From an uncultured Prevotellaceae bacterium (GTDB taxonomy: Bacteria; Bacteroidota; Bacteroidia; Bacteroidales; Bacteroidaceae), in assembly GCA_902785695.1 (NCBI GenBank), contig CACZZQ010000002.1, positions 100,426 through 164,425 on the forward strand: a stretch of DNA of 64,000 nt. Direction: 5' to 3'. Numbering within the stretch: the stretch's first letter is position 1; the number at the start of each line of letters is the position of its first letter. The notes under the pieces were generated by a model. That model worked only from the letters and a program-made list of their open reading frames with translations, was not told the origin of the DNA and ran no database searches. The position numbers were made by a program, and so were the translations under genes. Below are positions 1 to 8,518 of this stretch, in pieces.

Positions 1-1
1 G

Positions 2-460
2 TCTATAGCCTACCCCCTTAATCAACGGCTCTCCCTCACTTCAGGCATTGTCTATACCAAACTGCATTCTGACTTCACACAGACTATTCATAGCCAACAT
101 ATTCAACAGGATCAGGATCTCCACTATATTGGCGTGCCCTTGGGATTATGCTGCCGTACATGGCAATACGGCAGTTTCAGAACTTATGTCACAGCAGAAA
201 TGCAAGCCGACTGGAATGTCAGTGCCAAACAAAGTACTGAAGGGGTAGAACAAAAGTTAAACCACGACAAAATGCAGTGGTCAGTTAATGCCAGTCTCGG
301 CCTGCAATATGATGTGCTACCCTTATTAGCACTGTATGCCGAGCCTGGCATCAACTATCATTTCAATAACGGCAGCACCGTTAAGAACTATTTCAAGGAC
401 AAACCTGTTAATCTGAAACTACAGTTTGGTGTAAGGCTAAAACTGGGCAGCGACAACTAA
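2..460 (+). CDS. Outer-membrane beta-barrel protein, C-terminal part (5' end outside window)
   Basis: The frame is open from the first bases and ends in TAA; the start lies upstream. The 152 visible residues alternate polar and hydrophobic positions as beta strands do, with the phrase YIGVPLGL followed by further strands and a final strand LKLQFGVRLKLGSDN. This is the pattern of Bacteroidetes PorT-like/outer-membrane beta-barrel domains, which sit in the outer membrane; no specific ligand can be inferred. It converges on the TolC gene and the two stop regions overlap by four bases. An internal ATG at 134 would give 108 residues but discards strands that clearly continue upstream, so I treat the gene as partial. 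Confidence 0.75.
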   Translation, partial: SIAYPLNQRLSLTSGIVYTKLHSDFTQTIHSQHIQQDQDLHYIGVPLGLCCRTWQYGSFRTYVTAEMQADWNVSAKQSTEGVEQKLNHDKMQWSVNASLGLQYDVLPLLALYAEPGINYHFNNGSTVKNYFKDKPVNLKLQFGVRLKLGSDN

Positions 461-1791
461 AACGCCATTTCCTTTCCTTGGTAGAAACGGATGAGTGCCT
501 GCTGATACAGATACTCGTAGCGAGCCTGGGTGAGGTCACTCTCAGCCTTGAGGTAGTTGTTCTTAGCCTCGTTGAACTCGGTGATGGTGGCCTTGCCCTG
601 CTCGTACTTAGCCTGAGTCAGGCGAAAGGCTGTCTCACTGCTTTCACAGGCCTGCTTACTGCTCATTAGCTTCTGGTTGGCGGCAACAGCATTGTAATAC
701 ACCTGCTGAATCTCCTTATACAGGGTTTTCTTCGTATTATCAAGTTGCAGCGTCTGGTTTTCACGGTCTATCTTTGCCGAGCGAACGCTGTTGCGTGTCT
801 GAAAACGGTTGAAAATAGGGATATTCAGATTAAATCCCAGATACTGACTAAAGTTATTCTTCATCTGATCAGCAAAGCCATCGGCCTTAAAACCAGAAGT
901 TTTGTAATAGTTCGAACCCAGTCCAGCACTAAAGCTCAGCGTAGGATAATAGCCAGCCTGAGCTATTTTGATACTGTTCTCAGTAGCACGGAGGCGCAAT
1001 TGCTGAGCCTGTATCTCTGGTTTTGAGACTAAGGCATCGGCATAGATTTCATCGGGAGTGAAGAGTGAAGAGTGAAGAGTGAAGAGTGAAGAATTTTCTG
1101 CCGCAGGTCTTTCTACAGAAAAGCCTTCTGGAGTATTCAGTTCCAATAGCTGAGTCATTGCCAAAATAGCCAACTGTAAGTTATTATCGGCCTGTGTAGC
1201 TGTCAACTGACTCTGCGCCATGGTGGCCTTCTGCTGAGCCAGTTCTGCCTCACTAGCTCTGCCGATATCAAGGAGAGCCTGCAGACGAGCCACCTGCACA
1301 CTGTCAATACTTATCTGGCGATGAGCCACATCCGCCATCTCCATATTATAGAGGATCTGCACGTATGCCTGTGCCACCTGCGTACGGATATCATTCTTGG
1401 CTTTCTCTAAGTCCTGCGTTGCTGCTTCAAGATTCAGTTGGTTTAACTTGATATTATTCGGAATCTGAAAGCCAGTAAACAGAGGCACACTGGTACCCAA
1501 CGAGAACGATGTAGACGAGGTGTTGGTGTTCGTATAGGTATTCTCTGCCGTCAAGCCTCGACCAAAAGAGAAGTTCTGACTTGCACTACCGCTGAGATCT
1601 GGCAACCGTTGATTCTTGGCATTCGACAGTTGTATCTCCTGTTGGCGACACTGGTTCTCCTGCTGCTTGATGGTGATATTATGCTCTACAGCATAATCGC
1701 AACATTCGCGGAGCGACCATTGTTTCTGCTGGGCCATTGCAAGCTGCGACAATGTTGCAGCACACAAAACGAGAAAGGATGCTTTCTTCAT
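457..1791 (-). CDS. TolC-family outer-membrane efflux channel
   Basis: 444 residues, the usual length of the family. Residues 1-20 are a signal peptide ending in AMA, followed by QQKQWSLRECCDYAVEHNI, the typical first helix of Bacteroidetes TolC proteins, and two outer-membrane-efflux repeats rich in long Gln/Ala helices. TolC trimers form the outer-membrane exit duct of tripartite exporters. It is the last gene of a reverse-strand operon, nine bases after the adaptor gene. Oddity: residues about 233-246 (SSLFTLHSSLFTP) are encoded by a 7-base tandem repeat at 1054-1095 that looks like an insertion into the hinge between the two halves of the protein. The substrate is unknown. Confidence 0.93.
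   Translation of the reverse strand: MKKASFLVLCAATLSQLAMAQQKQWSLRECCDYAVEHNITIKQQENQCRQQEIQLSNAKNQRLPDLSGSASQNFSFGRGLTAENTYTNTNTSSTSFSLGTSVPLFTGFQIPNNIKLNQLNLEAATQDLEKAKNDIRTQVAQAYVQILYNMEMADVAHRQISIDSVQVARLQALLDIGRASEAELAQQKATMAQSQLTATQADNNLQLAILAMTQLLELNTPEGFSVERPAAENSSLFTLHSSLFTPDEIYADALVSKPEIQAQQLRLRATENSIKIAQAGYYPTLSFSAGLGSNYYKTSGFKADGFADQMKNNFSQYLGFNLNIPIFNRFQTRNSVRSAKIDRENQTLQLDNTKKTLYKEIQQVYYNAVAANQKLMSSKQACESSETAFRLTQAKYEQGKATITEFNEAKNNYLKAESDLTQARYEYLYQQALIRFYQGKEMAF
1054..1095 (-). repeat. In-frame 7-base tandem repeat inside the TolC gene
   Basis: On the plus strand the unit GTGAAGA is repeated about five times without interruption. Read on the coding strand it gives Ser/Leu/Phe/Thr/His residues inserted between PAAEN and DEIYADAL. 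The same GTGAARA unit occurs between genes elsewhere in the window (11800, 26570, 27725, 28882), so this is a coding copy of a dispersed repeat. Confidence 0.8.
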
Positions 1792-1800
1792 AGGGCTTTA

Positions 1801-2913
1801 TTAGTTTTGGTCATCTTCAGCAATAATCTGAGGTCCGCGAACTTTCTGGTCCTTCGCCAAGCCCTGCTTAATCTCAATGTTCACACCGTCACTAAGACCT
1901 GTAACCACAGCCTGACGTTCGTAAGTCTTCTGCTTACCCTCACCTTTCACCAGATAAACGAAGGTAGAATCACCGCTGAACTCAATGGCACTCTCAGGCA
2001 CACAAAGCACATCATTGACCTCAGCCAGCACAATCTCTGCATTGGCACTATAGCCCGAACGGATTTTTCCATCAGAAGGAACAACCACAGCAGCCTTAAT
2101 CTCAAACTGGTTAGCACCATTACTCTCGGTTGCCTTTGGCGAGATATATTCCAACGTAGCATCAAACTGCAAATCCTGCAGAGCACCGATAGTAATCTTC
2201 ATAGGCACGCCAATAGCCAGTTGTCCCACCTCGGTCTCGTCAATATTTCCACGGAAGATGAGGTCGTTCATATTAGCAACGGTAGCAATGGTCGTACCAT
2301 CATTGAAGGTATTCGAATTGATCACCGAGTTACCCACTTTGACGGGAATATCCAGGATGATACCGCTAATGGTAGAGCGAATCAATGTTGATGATGCTGA
2401 GGCATTCGACTTTGACACACCATCGCGCACCACCTGCAGGGCATCCACGGCAGCAGCCTTTTCTTCCTGTGCCTGTTTCAACTGCTGACGCGCCTTCTCA
2501 TAGTCCTCATCGCTCACCAGTTTCTGGTCGTGCAGGTTCTTCGTGCGTGCATAGTCGGTTTCCACCTGCTTCAGGTTGATGTCAGCCAGGCGCACACGGC
2601 TCTCCGCACTCGACAGCTGTCCCATGTCGGGAATCACTTTTACCTTTGCAATCACCTCTCCCTGCTCCACGCGGTCGCCGGGTTGTTTCATCAGTTCGGC
2701 AATGATACCGCTAATCTGCGGTTTCACATTCACTTCATTACGAGGTTCTATCTTACCTGTAATGATAGTGGTTTTGCGGATACTGTCCATACTCGTTGCA
2801 AACTCAGAGTACTGAACTTCCTTGGGTTGGCTTTTCTGCCAGAGGAACACGAAGGTTCCAATAAAAATCAACGCCACGATGGCAGCGATGACCAGTTTGA
2901 AATACTTTTTCAT
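1801..2913 (-). CDS. HlyD/MacA-type periplasmic adaptor subunit
   Basis: 370 residues. One N-terminal membrane anchor (about 7-24), then a split biotinyl-lipoyl-like domain (ISGIIAELMKQPGDRVEQG around 68-86), an alpha-helical hairpin about 100-150 with heptads, a second lipoyl half (ISGIILDIPVKVGNSV) and beta-barrel/membrane-proximal domains. Such adaptors bridge an inner-membrane transporter and TolC. It sits between the permease (32 bases upstream) and TolC (9 bases downstream), which fits one MacAB-TolC-like machine. The start is the only Met ahead of the membrane anchor. Confidence 0.92.
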   Translation of the reverse strand: MKKYFKLVIAAIVALIFIGTFVFLWQKSQPKEVQYSEFATSMDSIRKTTIITGKIEPRNEVNVKPQISGIIAELMKQPGDRVEQGEVIAKVKVIPDMGQLSSAESRVRLADINLKQVETDYARTKNLHDQKLVSDEDYEKARQQLKQAQEEKAAAVDALQVVRDGVSKSNASASSTLIRSTISGIILDIPVKVGNSVINSNTFNDGTTIATVANMNDLIFRGNIDETEVGQLAIGVPMKITIGALQDLQFDATLEYISPKATESNGANQFEIKAAVVVPSDGKIRSGYSANAEIVLAEVNDVLCVPESAIEFSGDSTFVYLVKGEGKQKTYERQAVVTGLSDGVNIEIKQGLAKDQKVRGPQIIAEDDQN

Positions 2914-2945
2914 TTTATTATTTACCTTTTTTTTACTTTTTACTC

Positions 2946-4193
2946 TTATTCATCACGCATAGCATCTACAGGCTTGATGCTCATAGCACGTGCAGCAGGT
3001 GCCAGTCCGGCCAGCACGCCCATCACAGCAATAGCGAGGGCTGCGAAGATTGCTGTCCAGAAGCCCACCTGGAAATGAGCGGCCAGAATACCGTCTTCTG
3101 TATTTGCCAGCTCCAGCATCTGCAGGATCATCACGGCAAAGAGGATGCCGCTCATACCCGCCACCATTGTCAGCACGATACTCTCAGAGATAATCTGCGA
3201 GAGGATCATACGGGGCGTAGCACCAATGGCACGACGAATACCTATTTCTATGGTACGTTCACGCACCGTTACCATCATAATATTCGATACGCCAATAGCA
3301 CCAGCCAACAAAGTACCTAATCCTACCAGCCAGATCAGGAAGTTGACACCCTTAAACAGACTGTCCAACATCTGGAACAGCACCTCAGTGTTGAATACCA
3401 TCACGCCCTGTTCGTCCTCCGGGTCTATCGTATGGGCACGCGCTATCGTCTCGCGAATACGATCCGCGACAGCAGACATGACCACACCTTTTTTACCCGT
3501 CACGGCAATCATGTGAACATTCTGTCCCATGTTATAGGTCTGTTGCATCAGTGTGATAGGCAGGAGCATCGTGGTGCCCGATTCGCCACCGAAGCTGATA
3601 CCTTCGGCAGAGCTATAGTCAACACCTACTATCTGATAATAAACCGAATCTACACGTATAAAACTGCCACAGGGGTCGCCACCGCCAGGGAAGAGGTCCT
3701 TATAGGTCTTTTTCTGAATGACACACACCTTACGGCGCTGCGCCACGTCCATATCGTTAAGATAGCGCCCATAGCGCATCTTAGGTTCACTCACCCGCTG
3801 ATAGTCTTCCTGTACACCGTTGATACTGACAGTGGTCTTACGGTCGCCCAAATAGGCCGTTCCGCCATTCGAGAAAAGCACCGGACTCACCACATCGAGC
3901 TCCGGGATGCGACTCTTCAGACGCTGCACGTCCTTATACTCCATATTCCACATACGGCCTTTCCTGAAACCCTTATAAGCCTTTGTCGTGGGTTGTGCCC
4001 ATACCATTGCGCTGTTTGTGGCAAAGCCCTCGAAGTTCTGGTTCAGCAGTTCCTTCAGTCCCTGTCCGCCGCCAATCAGCGCCACAAGCATGAAGACCCC
4101 CCAGAACACGCCAAAGCCTGTCAGGAACGAACGGCTCTTGTTACGCGTCAGCGTGTCAAGAATCTCTCTATATGTATCTAAGTCTAATCTCAT
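2946..4193 (-). CDS. MacB/FtsX-type ABC transporter permease
   Basis: 415 residues. A first membrane helix about 22-44, a long periplasmic MacB_PCD domain, then three C-terminal helices (about 280-300, 330-355, 375-400) in an FtsX domain, with the conserved phrases VGLGTLLAGAIGVSNIMMVTV and RTIEIGIRRAIGA. This fold transmits ATP hydrolysis to the periplasm (mechanotransmission) rather than forming a classic pore. It follows a related permease 35 bases upstream, so the pair probably forms a heterodimer served by the ATPase at 5451-6110. Confidence 0.92.
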   Translation of the reverse strand: MRLDLDTYREILDTLTRNKSRSFLTGFGVFWGVFMLVALIGGGQGLKELLNQNFEGFATNSAMVWAQPTTKAYKGFRKGRMWNMEYKDVQRLKSRIPELDVVSPVLFSNGGTAYLGDRKTTVSINGVQEDYQRVSEPKMRYGRYLNDMDVAQRRKVCVIQKKTYKDLFPGGGDPCGSFIRVDSVYYQIVGVDYSSAEGISFGGESGTTMLLPITLMQQTYNMGQNVHMIAVTGKKGVVMSAVADRIRETIARAHTIDPEDEQGVMVFNTEVLFQMLDSLFKGVNFLIWLVGLGTLLAGAIGVSNIMMVTVRERTIEIGIRRAIGATPRMILSQIISESIVLTMVAGMSGILFAVMILQMLELANTEDGILAAHFQVGFWTAIFAALAIAVMGVLAGLAPAARAMSIKPVDAMRDE

Positions 4194-4228
4194 ATTACAT
4201 CTTGTATTTCCAGTTCCACCAGTGAATA

Positions 4229-5467
4229 CTAATCAGCCCTCAAAGCCTCAATAGGTCTGATACGGCTGGCCTTATAAGCCGGAATCAGTCCGGCAATAGT
4301 ACCAGCGATAATCATCACCATCGTAGCCTCGAAGCACACATCAAGTCCCACTGTGGGGTCGAGGAACATCGTGGCTTTAAACAAGCCTGCATCCACTTTT
4401 GTATGTCCCAGCGTGGCATCCATATACTCATTGGCGGCAATGCCCAGAATCATTCCAATATAGCCAAAGATGGTAGTGATGATAATACTCTCGATGATGA
4501 TGAGCTTCAGAATGCTCCAGGGCTTGGCACCAATGGCCTTGCGTATGCCAAACTCATGGGTACGCTCTTTCACCGTGATCAGCATGATATTGCTGACACC
4601 CACGATACCACTCAGCAATGTGAAGAGTCCTACTATCCACAGGGCCGTACGGATAATTCCTATACCCTTCTGCATCTGCAGGTTCTGCGTATAGCGGTTC
4701 CACAGCCAGATGGCATTCTCATCGTCGGGGTGAGCCTGGTGTGCCGTATTGATACGCTGGCGATACTCCTTTTCAAAGGCTTCGTTCTCGGTTTCCGTCT
4801 CCAGTCCATGAAAGGTGAACTCTATGCGCCCGGCATCATCCGTCTTAGCGCCATAGATACGCTTGATGGTGCTGTAGGCTGAAAACATATCGGCACGACC
4901 GTTCTCCTGCTCTTTGTAGATACCCACAACCTTGAAGGCGAAGTTACCCACCTTGACGAATTTGCCCACTTGCGTTTTCAGTTCCTTGGCCTGCTTGTCG
5001 CTGATGGCCAGCACCTTACGGCTCTCATTCACATCAATACTGTTGATGAAACGGCCCTGCAGCATCTCCACCTTGTCAATCTTGATATGGTTGGGATAAA
5101 CGCCGGCAATCTGACCGGTGAGATACTGCTGCCCGTTGCTCACCATGGCGGTGGTGCGATATTGGGCACCCACCTCATCGACCACTTTTTTAAATTCCTC
5201 GTCGGTAATCTCAATGTCGCGCTGGTGCAAGCGGATGTCACGATTCTCCTTCAGCCCCTGATAGGCCATTGACGTCTCGCCGCCAAAGACCACCATCGAA
5301 CTGCTCAGGAAGCGGTCGCTCTGTTTCAGATTGGCATTGATGAGACCATTGCCGGCTCCCAGTAGCACGATAAGCATAAAGATACCCCATGCTACAGCGA
5401 AGCCGGTAAGCCCCGTGCGCAACTTATTACGCCGCGCCGTCTGCCATATTTCATTCAATAACTCCAT
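4229..5467 (-). CDS. MacB/FtsX-type ABC transporter permease
   Basis: 412 residues with the same plan as the next gene: N-terminal helix about 18-40, periplasmic MacB_PCD domain, three C-terminal helices, and the motif VGVSNIMLITVKERTHEFGIRKA split by helix ends. Its start overlaps the end of the ATPase gene by 17 bases, which implies translational coupling. The two permeases differ clearly in sequence and are more likely partners of a heterodimer than recent duplicates. Confidence 0.92.
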   Translation of the reverse strand: MELLNEIWQTARRNKLRTGLTGFAVAWGIFMLIVLLGAGNGLINANLKQSDRFLSSSMVVFGGETSMAYQGLKENRDIRLHQRDIEITDEEFKKVVDEVGAQYRTTAMVSNGQQYLTGQIAGVYPNHIKIDKVEMLQGRFINSIDVNESRKVLAISDKQAKELKTQVGKFVKVGNFAFKVVGIYKEQENGRADMFSAYSTIKRIYGAKTDDAGRIEFTFHGLETETENEAFEKEYRQRINTAHQAHPDDENAIWLWNRYTQNLQMQKGIGIIRTALWIVGLFTLLSGIVGVSNIMLITVKERTHEFGIRKAIGAKPWSILKLIIIESIIITTIFGYIGMILGIAANEYMDATLGHTKVDAGLFKATMFLDPTVGLDVCFEATMVMIIAGTIAGLIPAYKASRIRPIEALRAD

Positions 5468-6110
5468 CCTTGATACGAATAATGCGGTTGGTTTGCTGGG
5501 CTACATTGGGATCGTGAGTCACGATAACCTGTGTGATATGCTCCTGAGCATTCAAATCTTTCAGGAGTTGCATCACCTCGACAGAGGTCTTCGAATCGAG
5601 AGCACCCGTAGGTTCATCTGCCAGAATCATCTGAGGCTTAGTAATCAGCGCACGGGCTATGGCCACACGCTGCTTCTGTCCACCAGAAAGCTCGTTGGGA
5701 TAGTGGTCGGCCCACTCTTTCAGTCCCAATCTCTCCAGATACTCCATGGCAAGGGTGTGTCGCTTCTTACGCGACACACCCTGATAAAAGAGTGGCAACT
5801 CCACATTTTCCACGGCATTCTTAAACGAGATGAGATTAAAGGACTGGAATATGAATCCAATCATGTGATTGCGGTACTCGGCAGCCTTGCTCTCAGAGAG
5901 GTTCCAGATGCGAACGCCATTCAGCGTGTAGAGACCCGAGTCGTAGTTGTCCAGGATGCCCAGGATGTTCAGCAAGGTGGACTTGCCAGATCCTGAGGCA
6001 CCCATGATTGATACAAACTCGCCTGCCTCGATGTCGAGGTTGATTCCCTTCAGTACATGCAAAGGCTGAGCACCAAAGTAAGTCTTGTTTACGTTTTCTA
6101 AGTGTATCAC
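5451..6110 (-). CDS. LolD/MacB-type ABC transporter ATP-binding protein
   Basis: 219 residues, the length of a single nucleotide-binding domain. Walker A GASGSGKS at 37-44, Q loop in FIFQSFNL about 87-94, signature LSGGQ at 141-145, Walker B ILADEPT at 162-168 and switch His about 199. LolD/MacB-class ATPases drive FtsX-fold permeases. It precedes the two permeases and overlaps the first. The 47-base gap to the upstream GntR gene holds no terminator that I can see, so it is probably in the same operon. Confidence 0.95.
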   Translation of the reverse strand: MIHLENVNKTYFGAQPLHVLKGINLDIEAGEFVSIMGASGSGKSTLLNILGILDNYDSGLYTLNGVRIWNLSESKAAEYRNHMIGFIFQSFNLISFKNAVENVELPLFYQGVSRKKRHTLAMEYLERLGLKEWADHYPNELSGGQKQRVAIARALITKPQMILADEPTGALDSKTSVEVMQLLKDLNAQEHITQVIVTHDPNVAQQTNRIIRIKDGVIE

Positions 6111-6157
6111 TTTTTACCTTTTAACTTGTTATCTCTGACCATTAGACGCAAGAAATG

Positions 6158-6529
6158 TTAGGATTGTTGCAGTTCATACGCAACTTTAACATCTTCTAAC
6201 GTAATACCCAGTAATTTCATCTGTCGGAAGAGTTCGGGAAGCTGTTCTTTCATGAACATTTGCTTGCGCTCTTTCAGGATTTGTTTCTTCGCGCCTTTAG
6301 TCACGAAGTAGCCCAGTCCCCTTTTATTATATATAATGTTCGCGCGAGCCAGTTCATCGTAGGCCTTCACGGCGGTGTTGGTGTTCACCTCCAGCAGCAC
6401 GGCATACTCTCGCACCGATGGGATGCGGTCATCGTCCTTGTACTTGTCGGCCAGTATCTCGTCACACAGCCTATCGGCCATCTGCAAGAATATCGGTTTA
6501 TCAGAATTAAATATCATACGTTCAGCCAT
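6158..6529 (-). CDS. GntR-family regulator, YtrA-like
   Basis: 123 residues: an N-terminal winged helix-turn-helix with the GntR phrase IPSVREYAVLLEVNTNTAVK (about 37-56) and the wing GLGYFVTKGA, followed by only a short C-terminal helical tail instead of an effector domain. That short form is the YtrA subgroup, whose members usually repress neighbouring ABC transporter operons. The gene overlaps the membrane protein gene by 16 bases and lies within the operon it probably controls; a matching palindrome stands at the operon promoter (8269-8292). Confidence 0.9.
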   Translation of the reverse strand: MAERMIFNSDKPIFLQMADRLCDEILADKYKDDDRIPSVREYAVLLEVNTNTAVKAYDELARANIIYNKRGLGYFVTKGAKKQILKERKQMFMKEQLPELFRQMKLLGITLEDVKVAYELQQS

Positions 6530-7395
6530 TTATTGTTAATTACCTGCATACGGCAGAAGAGCTTAAACGAAGCCCAGTAGTGAGCTGCGATGATAAGCCA
6601 GCCGCCCAGCAAGGCGAAATAGAAGCGGGGAGTGTAAATTGCACGGTAAGAATAATAAGTTGAGCCGTCAGGCAGTTGATGCAGTATCTCACCCTGCTCA
6701 TACTCTATGAAATGATAGTCTATGTAGTCCAGTCCCGTCTGCTTAACAAATATCATCAGAAGAATTACAATTGTAATAATAGTAATACTGGTTGACAGGA
6801 ACTGAAAGCGACGGAATAGCGTACCACCCACGATATAGAGGGAATGAATATAGAACATCCAAGTAACAACCATCAACATTTCCTGCCACTCAGGCCCAGA
6901 AGAGATGTATTTTCCATACAAAGGAACACCCCACACAAAAACTCGTCCTGTAATGGCATCTATCAAGACGCGCAATGCATCAGCTGCAACGATGGAGACT
7001 ACTGTGATAATGGCCATCAGAATAATGGAGTGAAGCAGACTGATGATGTATTTTTCACTATTAGACACGGGCCAAAGCAAGTAGGCAGAGCGTTTACGCG
7101 TGTCTTTCATCTGTGCAAACATATAGCTGGCACCAAAGAGCATAGCAAAACCAAAGAATATCATGCAGAAACCTGTTGTCTGATACACAAGATGAGTATA
7201 TTCCGTAACCAATTCTTTACCTTGATAGAGTTCTTCCATTTTTGAATAGCTCCAACCAGCTACACGGGTAAAGAACAGGTTGGCAACGAACATCACTAAC
7301 GTGTAGATGCCAAAGATGCGAATCCACGTCTTACGTGATACGAGGAAGTGGCACTTCAGTGCCTGACCAAATCTTTTTATATTGAAGTTTTCCAT
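6514..7395 (-). CDS. ABC-2-like integral membrane protein
   Basis: 293 residues with about six hydrophobic helices (around 30-50, 95-112, 128-150, 178-198, 208-226, 260-280) and the phrase TRKRSAYLLWPVSNSEKYI, typical of membrane subunits encoded beside YtrB-type ATPases in Bacteroidetes. It lies 19 bases after the ATPase gene 7415-8233 and overlaps the GntR gene, so it is probably the membrane partner of that ATPase. No substrate can be inferred. Confidence 0.82.
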   Translation of the reverse strand: MENFNIKRFGQALKCHFLVSRKTWIRIFGIYTLVMFVANLFFTRVAGWSYSKMEELYQGKELVTEYTHLVYQTTGFCMIFFGFAMLFGASYMFAQMKDTRKRSAYLLWPVSNSEKYIISLLHSIILMAIITVVSIVAADALRVLIDAITGRVFVWGVPLYGKYISSGPEWQEMLMVVTWMFYIHSLYIVGGTLFRRFQFLSTSITIITIVILLMIFVKQTGLDYIDYHFIEYEQGEILHQLPDGSTYYSYRAIYTPRFYFALLGGWLIIAAHYWASFKLFCRMQVINNKWLNV

Positions 7396-7414
7396 TTTTA
7401 TGCTTTGTTTTTAG

Positions 7415-8233
7415 TTAAATCTTTGCTTGAGTTTTATAGTTAAACAAGAGTTCGAGGTTGACTTGCGTCTCTACATCACCCTCCTTACGATTAGCAACAA
7501 CGGCATTACCCTGGAGTGTAGGTTCGGCATACAGCACATCAGCATCCATCTGCTGAGGTGTGCGATACTCAAAGGTGTATTGATCCATAATCTCCTGCAT
7601 GGAGGCATTCAGCAGTACGCTACGCTGGTCGAGAATCAGTACGTGGTCGAGCAACTGCTCTACATCATGCACCTGGTGGGTAGAGATAATCACCGTGCGG
7701 TCGTCTGTCATGTGCTGAGCAATCACCTTGCGAAACTGCGACTTAGAAGGAATGTCCAGACCATTCGTCGGCTCGTCCATCAACAGATACTGCGTATTGG
7801 TAGCCATCGCAAAGGCTATGTAGGCCTTCTTGCGCTGACCCATTGAGAGTTTTCCCAGATGCACATCCTCAGGCAAGTCAAAGTCAGCCAAACATCCTTT
7901 CAATATCTCTTCAGAGAATTGGGGATAGAAAGGTTTGTAGAGCTTCACATACTCCGAAAGATGAATAGCAGGGAGTTCAAACTCCTCAGTAACCAAGAAG
8001 ATACGGCTCAGCATCTCAGCCTGTCGCTTGTAGGTTGCGACTGAGTCGCAATACACAGTACCAGCAGTGGGGCGCAACAGGCCGGAGAGCAGGTAGAGCA
8101 AGGTTGACTTGCCTGTACCGTTTTTTCCCAGCAGACCATAGATTTGGTTCTCTTCCAGCGTCAAACTGAAATTGTCAAACACCAGACGCTTCTGTCCGGC
8201 ATACTTAAAGTTAATGTTGTTTACGTTGATCAT
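7415..8233 (-). CDS. ABC transporter ATP-binding protein (YtrB/CcmA-like)
   Basis: 272 residues. Walker A GKNGTGKS at 36-43, signature LSMGQRKK about 132-139, Walker B YLLMDEPTNGLD about 148-159, switch His in ISTHQVHDVEQLL. A C-terminal tail of about 70 residues beyond the core ATPase is common in this class. First gene of the reverse-strand operon; its start follows a good promoter (8294-8325) and palindrome. Together with the membrane protein and GntR gene it parallels ytrA-ytrB-ytrC. Confidence 0.93.
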   Translation of the reverse strand: MINVNNINFKYAGQKRLVFDNFSLTLEENQIYGLLGKNGTGKSTLLYLLSGLLRPTAGTVYCDSVATYKRQAEMLSRIFLVTEEFELPAIHLSEYVKLYKPFYPQFSEEILKGCLADFDLPEDVHLGKLSMGQRKKAYIAFAMATNTQYLLMDEPTNGLDIPSKSQFRKVIAQHMTDDRTVIISTHQVHDVEQLLDHVLILDQRSVLLNASMQEIMDQYTFEYRTPQQMDADVLYAEPTLQGNAVVANRKEGDVETQVNLELLFNYKTQAKI

Positions 8234-8268
8234 AATGATATTATAACTTAAAAAACAATGTCTGTATT

Positions 8269-8292
8269 AGTGTACCACTTTAATAGTACACT
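8269..8292. promoter_or_regulatory. Palindromic operator candidate for the GntR/YtrA-like regulator
   Basis: Perfect inverted repeat AGTGTAC, ten bases, GTACACT. It lies immediately downstream of the -7 element of the operon promoter, over the expected transcription start, where a bound repressor would block initiation. From memory, YtrA-type operators have GTGTA/TACAC half-sites, which fits; this needs checking against published sites. Confidence 0.6.
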
Positions 8293-8293
8293 G

Positions 8294-8325
8294 CAAAAGT
8301 AGGCGTATTTTATTAATCCACCAAA
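8294..8325 (-). promoter_or_regulatory. Promoter of the Ytr-like/TolC export operon
   Basis: Read on the reverse strand: TTTG (8325-8322), 20 bases, TACTTTTG (8301-8294). This matches the Bacteroidetes -33/-7 consensus and spacing exactly. Confidence 0.7.
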
Positions 8326-8446
8326 CTTTTTTCCAATTTTCTTTTGTCGTTAACAATAGTTTAACATTTCCACCTTATTAATATAATATGGCCTATTCTG
8401 ATAAGCATCATGGCATTGATAGTTTATCAGAGAAGGATAAGAGGAA

Positions 8447-8507
8447 ATGAATTTATGCAATAATTGGCGCAATTTATGTATAAATTCATCGAATTATTGC
8501 ATAAATT
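8447..8507. repeat. Nested AT-rich inverted repeats between operons
   Basis: A perfect 16-base inverted repeat (AATTTATGCAATAATT at 8450-8465 and its complement at 8492-8507) encloses a second pair, ATGAATTTAT (8447-8456) with ATAAATTCAT (8480-8489). It stands at the upstream edge of the 8234-8518 gap, next to the 3' end of the ABC exporter gene. It could act as a terminator for that gene, although no T tract follows, or as a protein-binding site. Confidence 0.7.
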
Positions 8508-8518
8508 GAAGTCAAAAG

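Noticed and set aside
1609-2391. 260-codon plus-strand frame over the TolC/adaptor junction
   Set aside because: Antisense shadow of two well-supported export genes; no family features.
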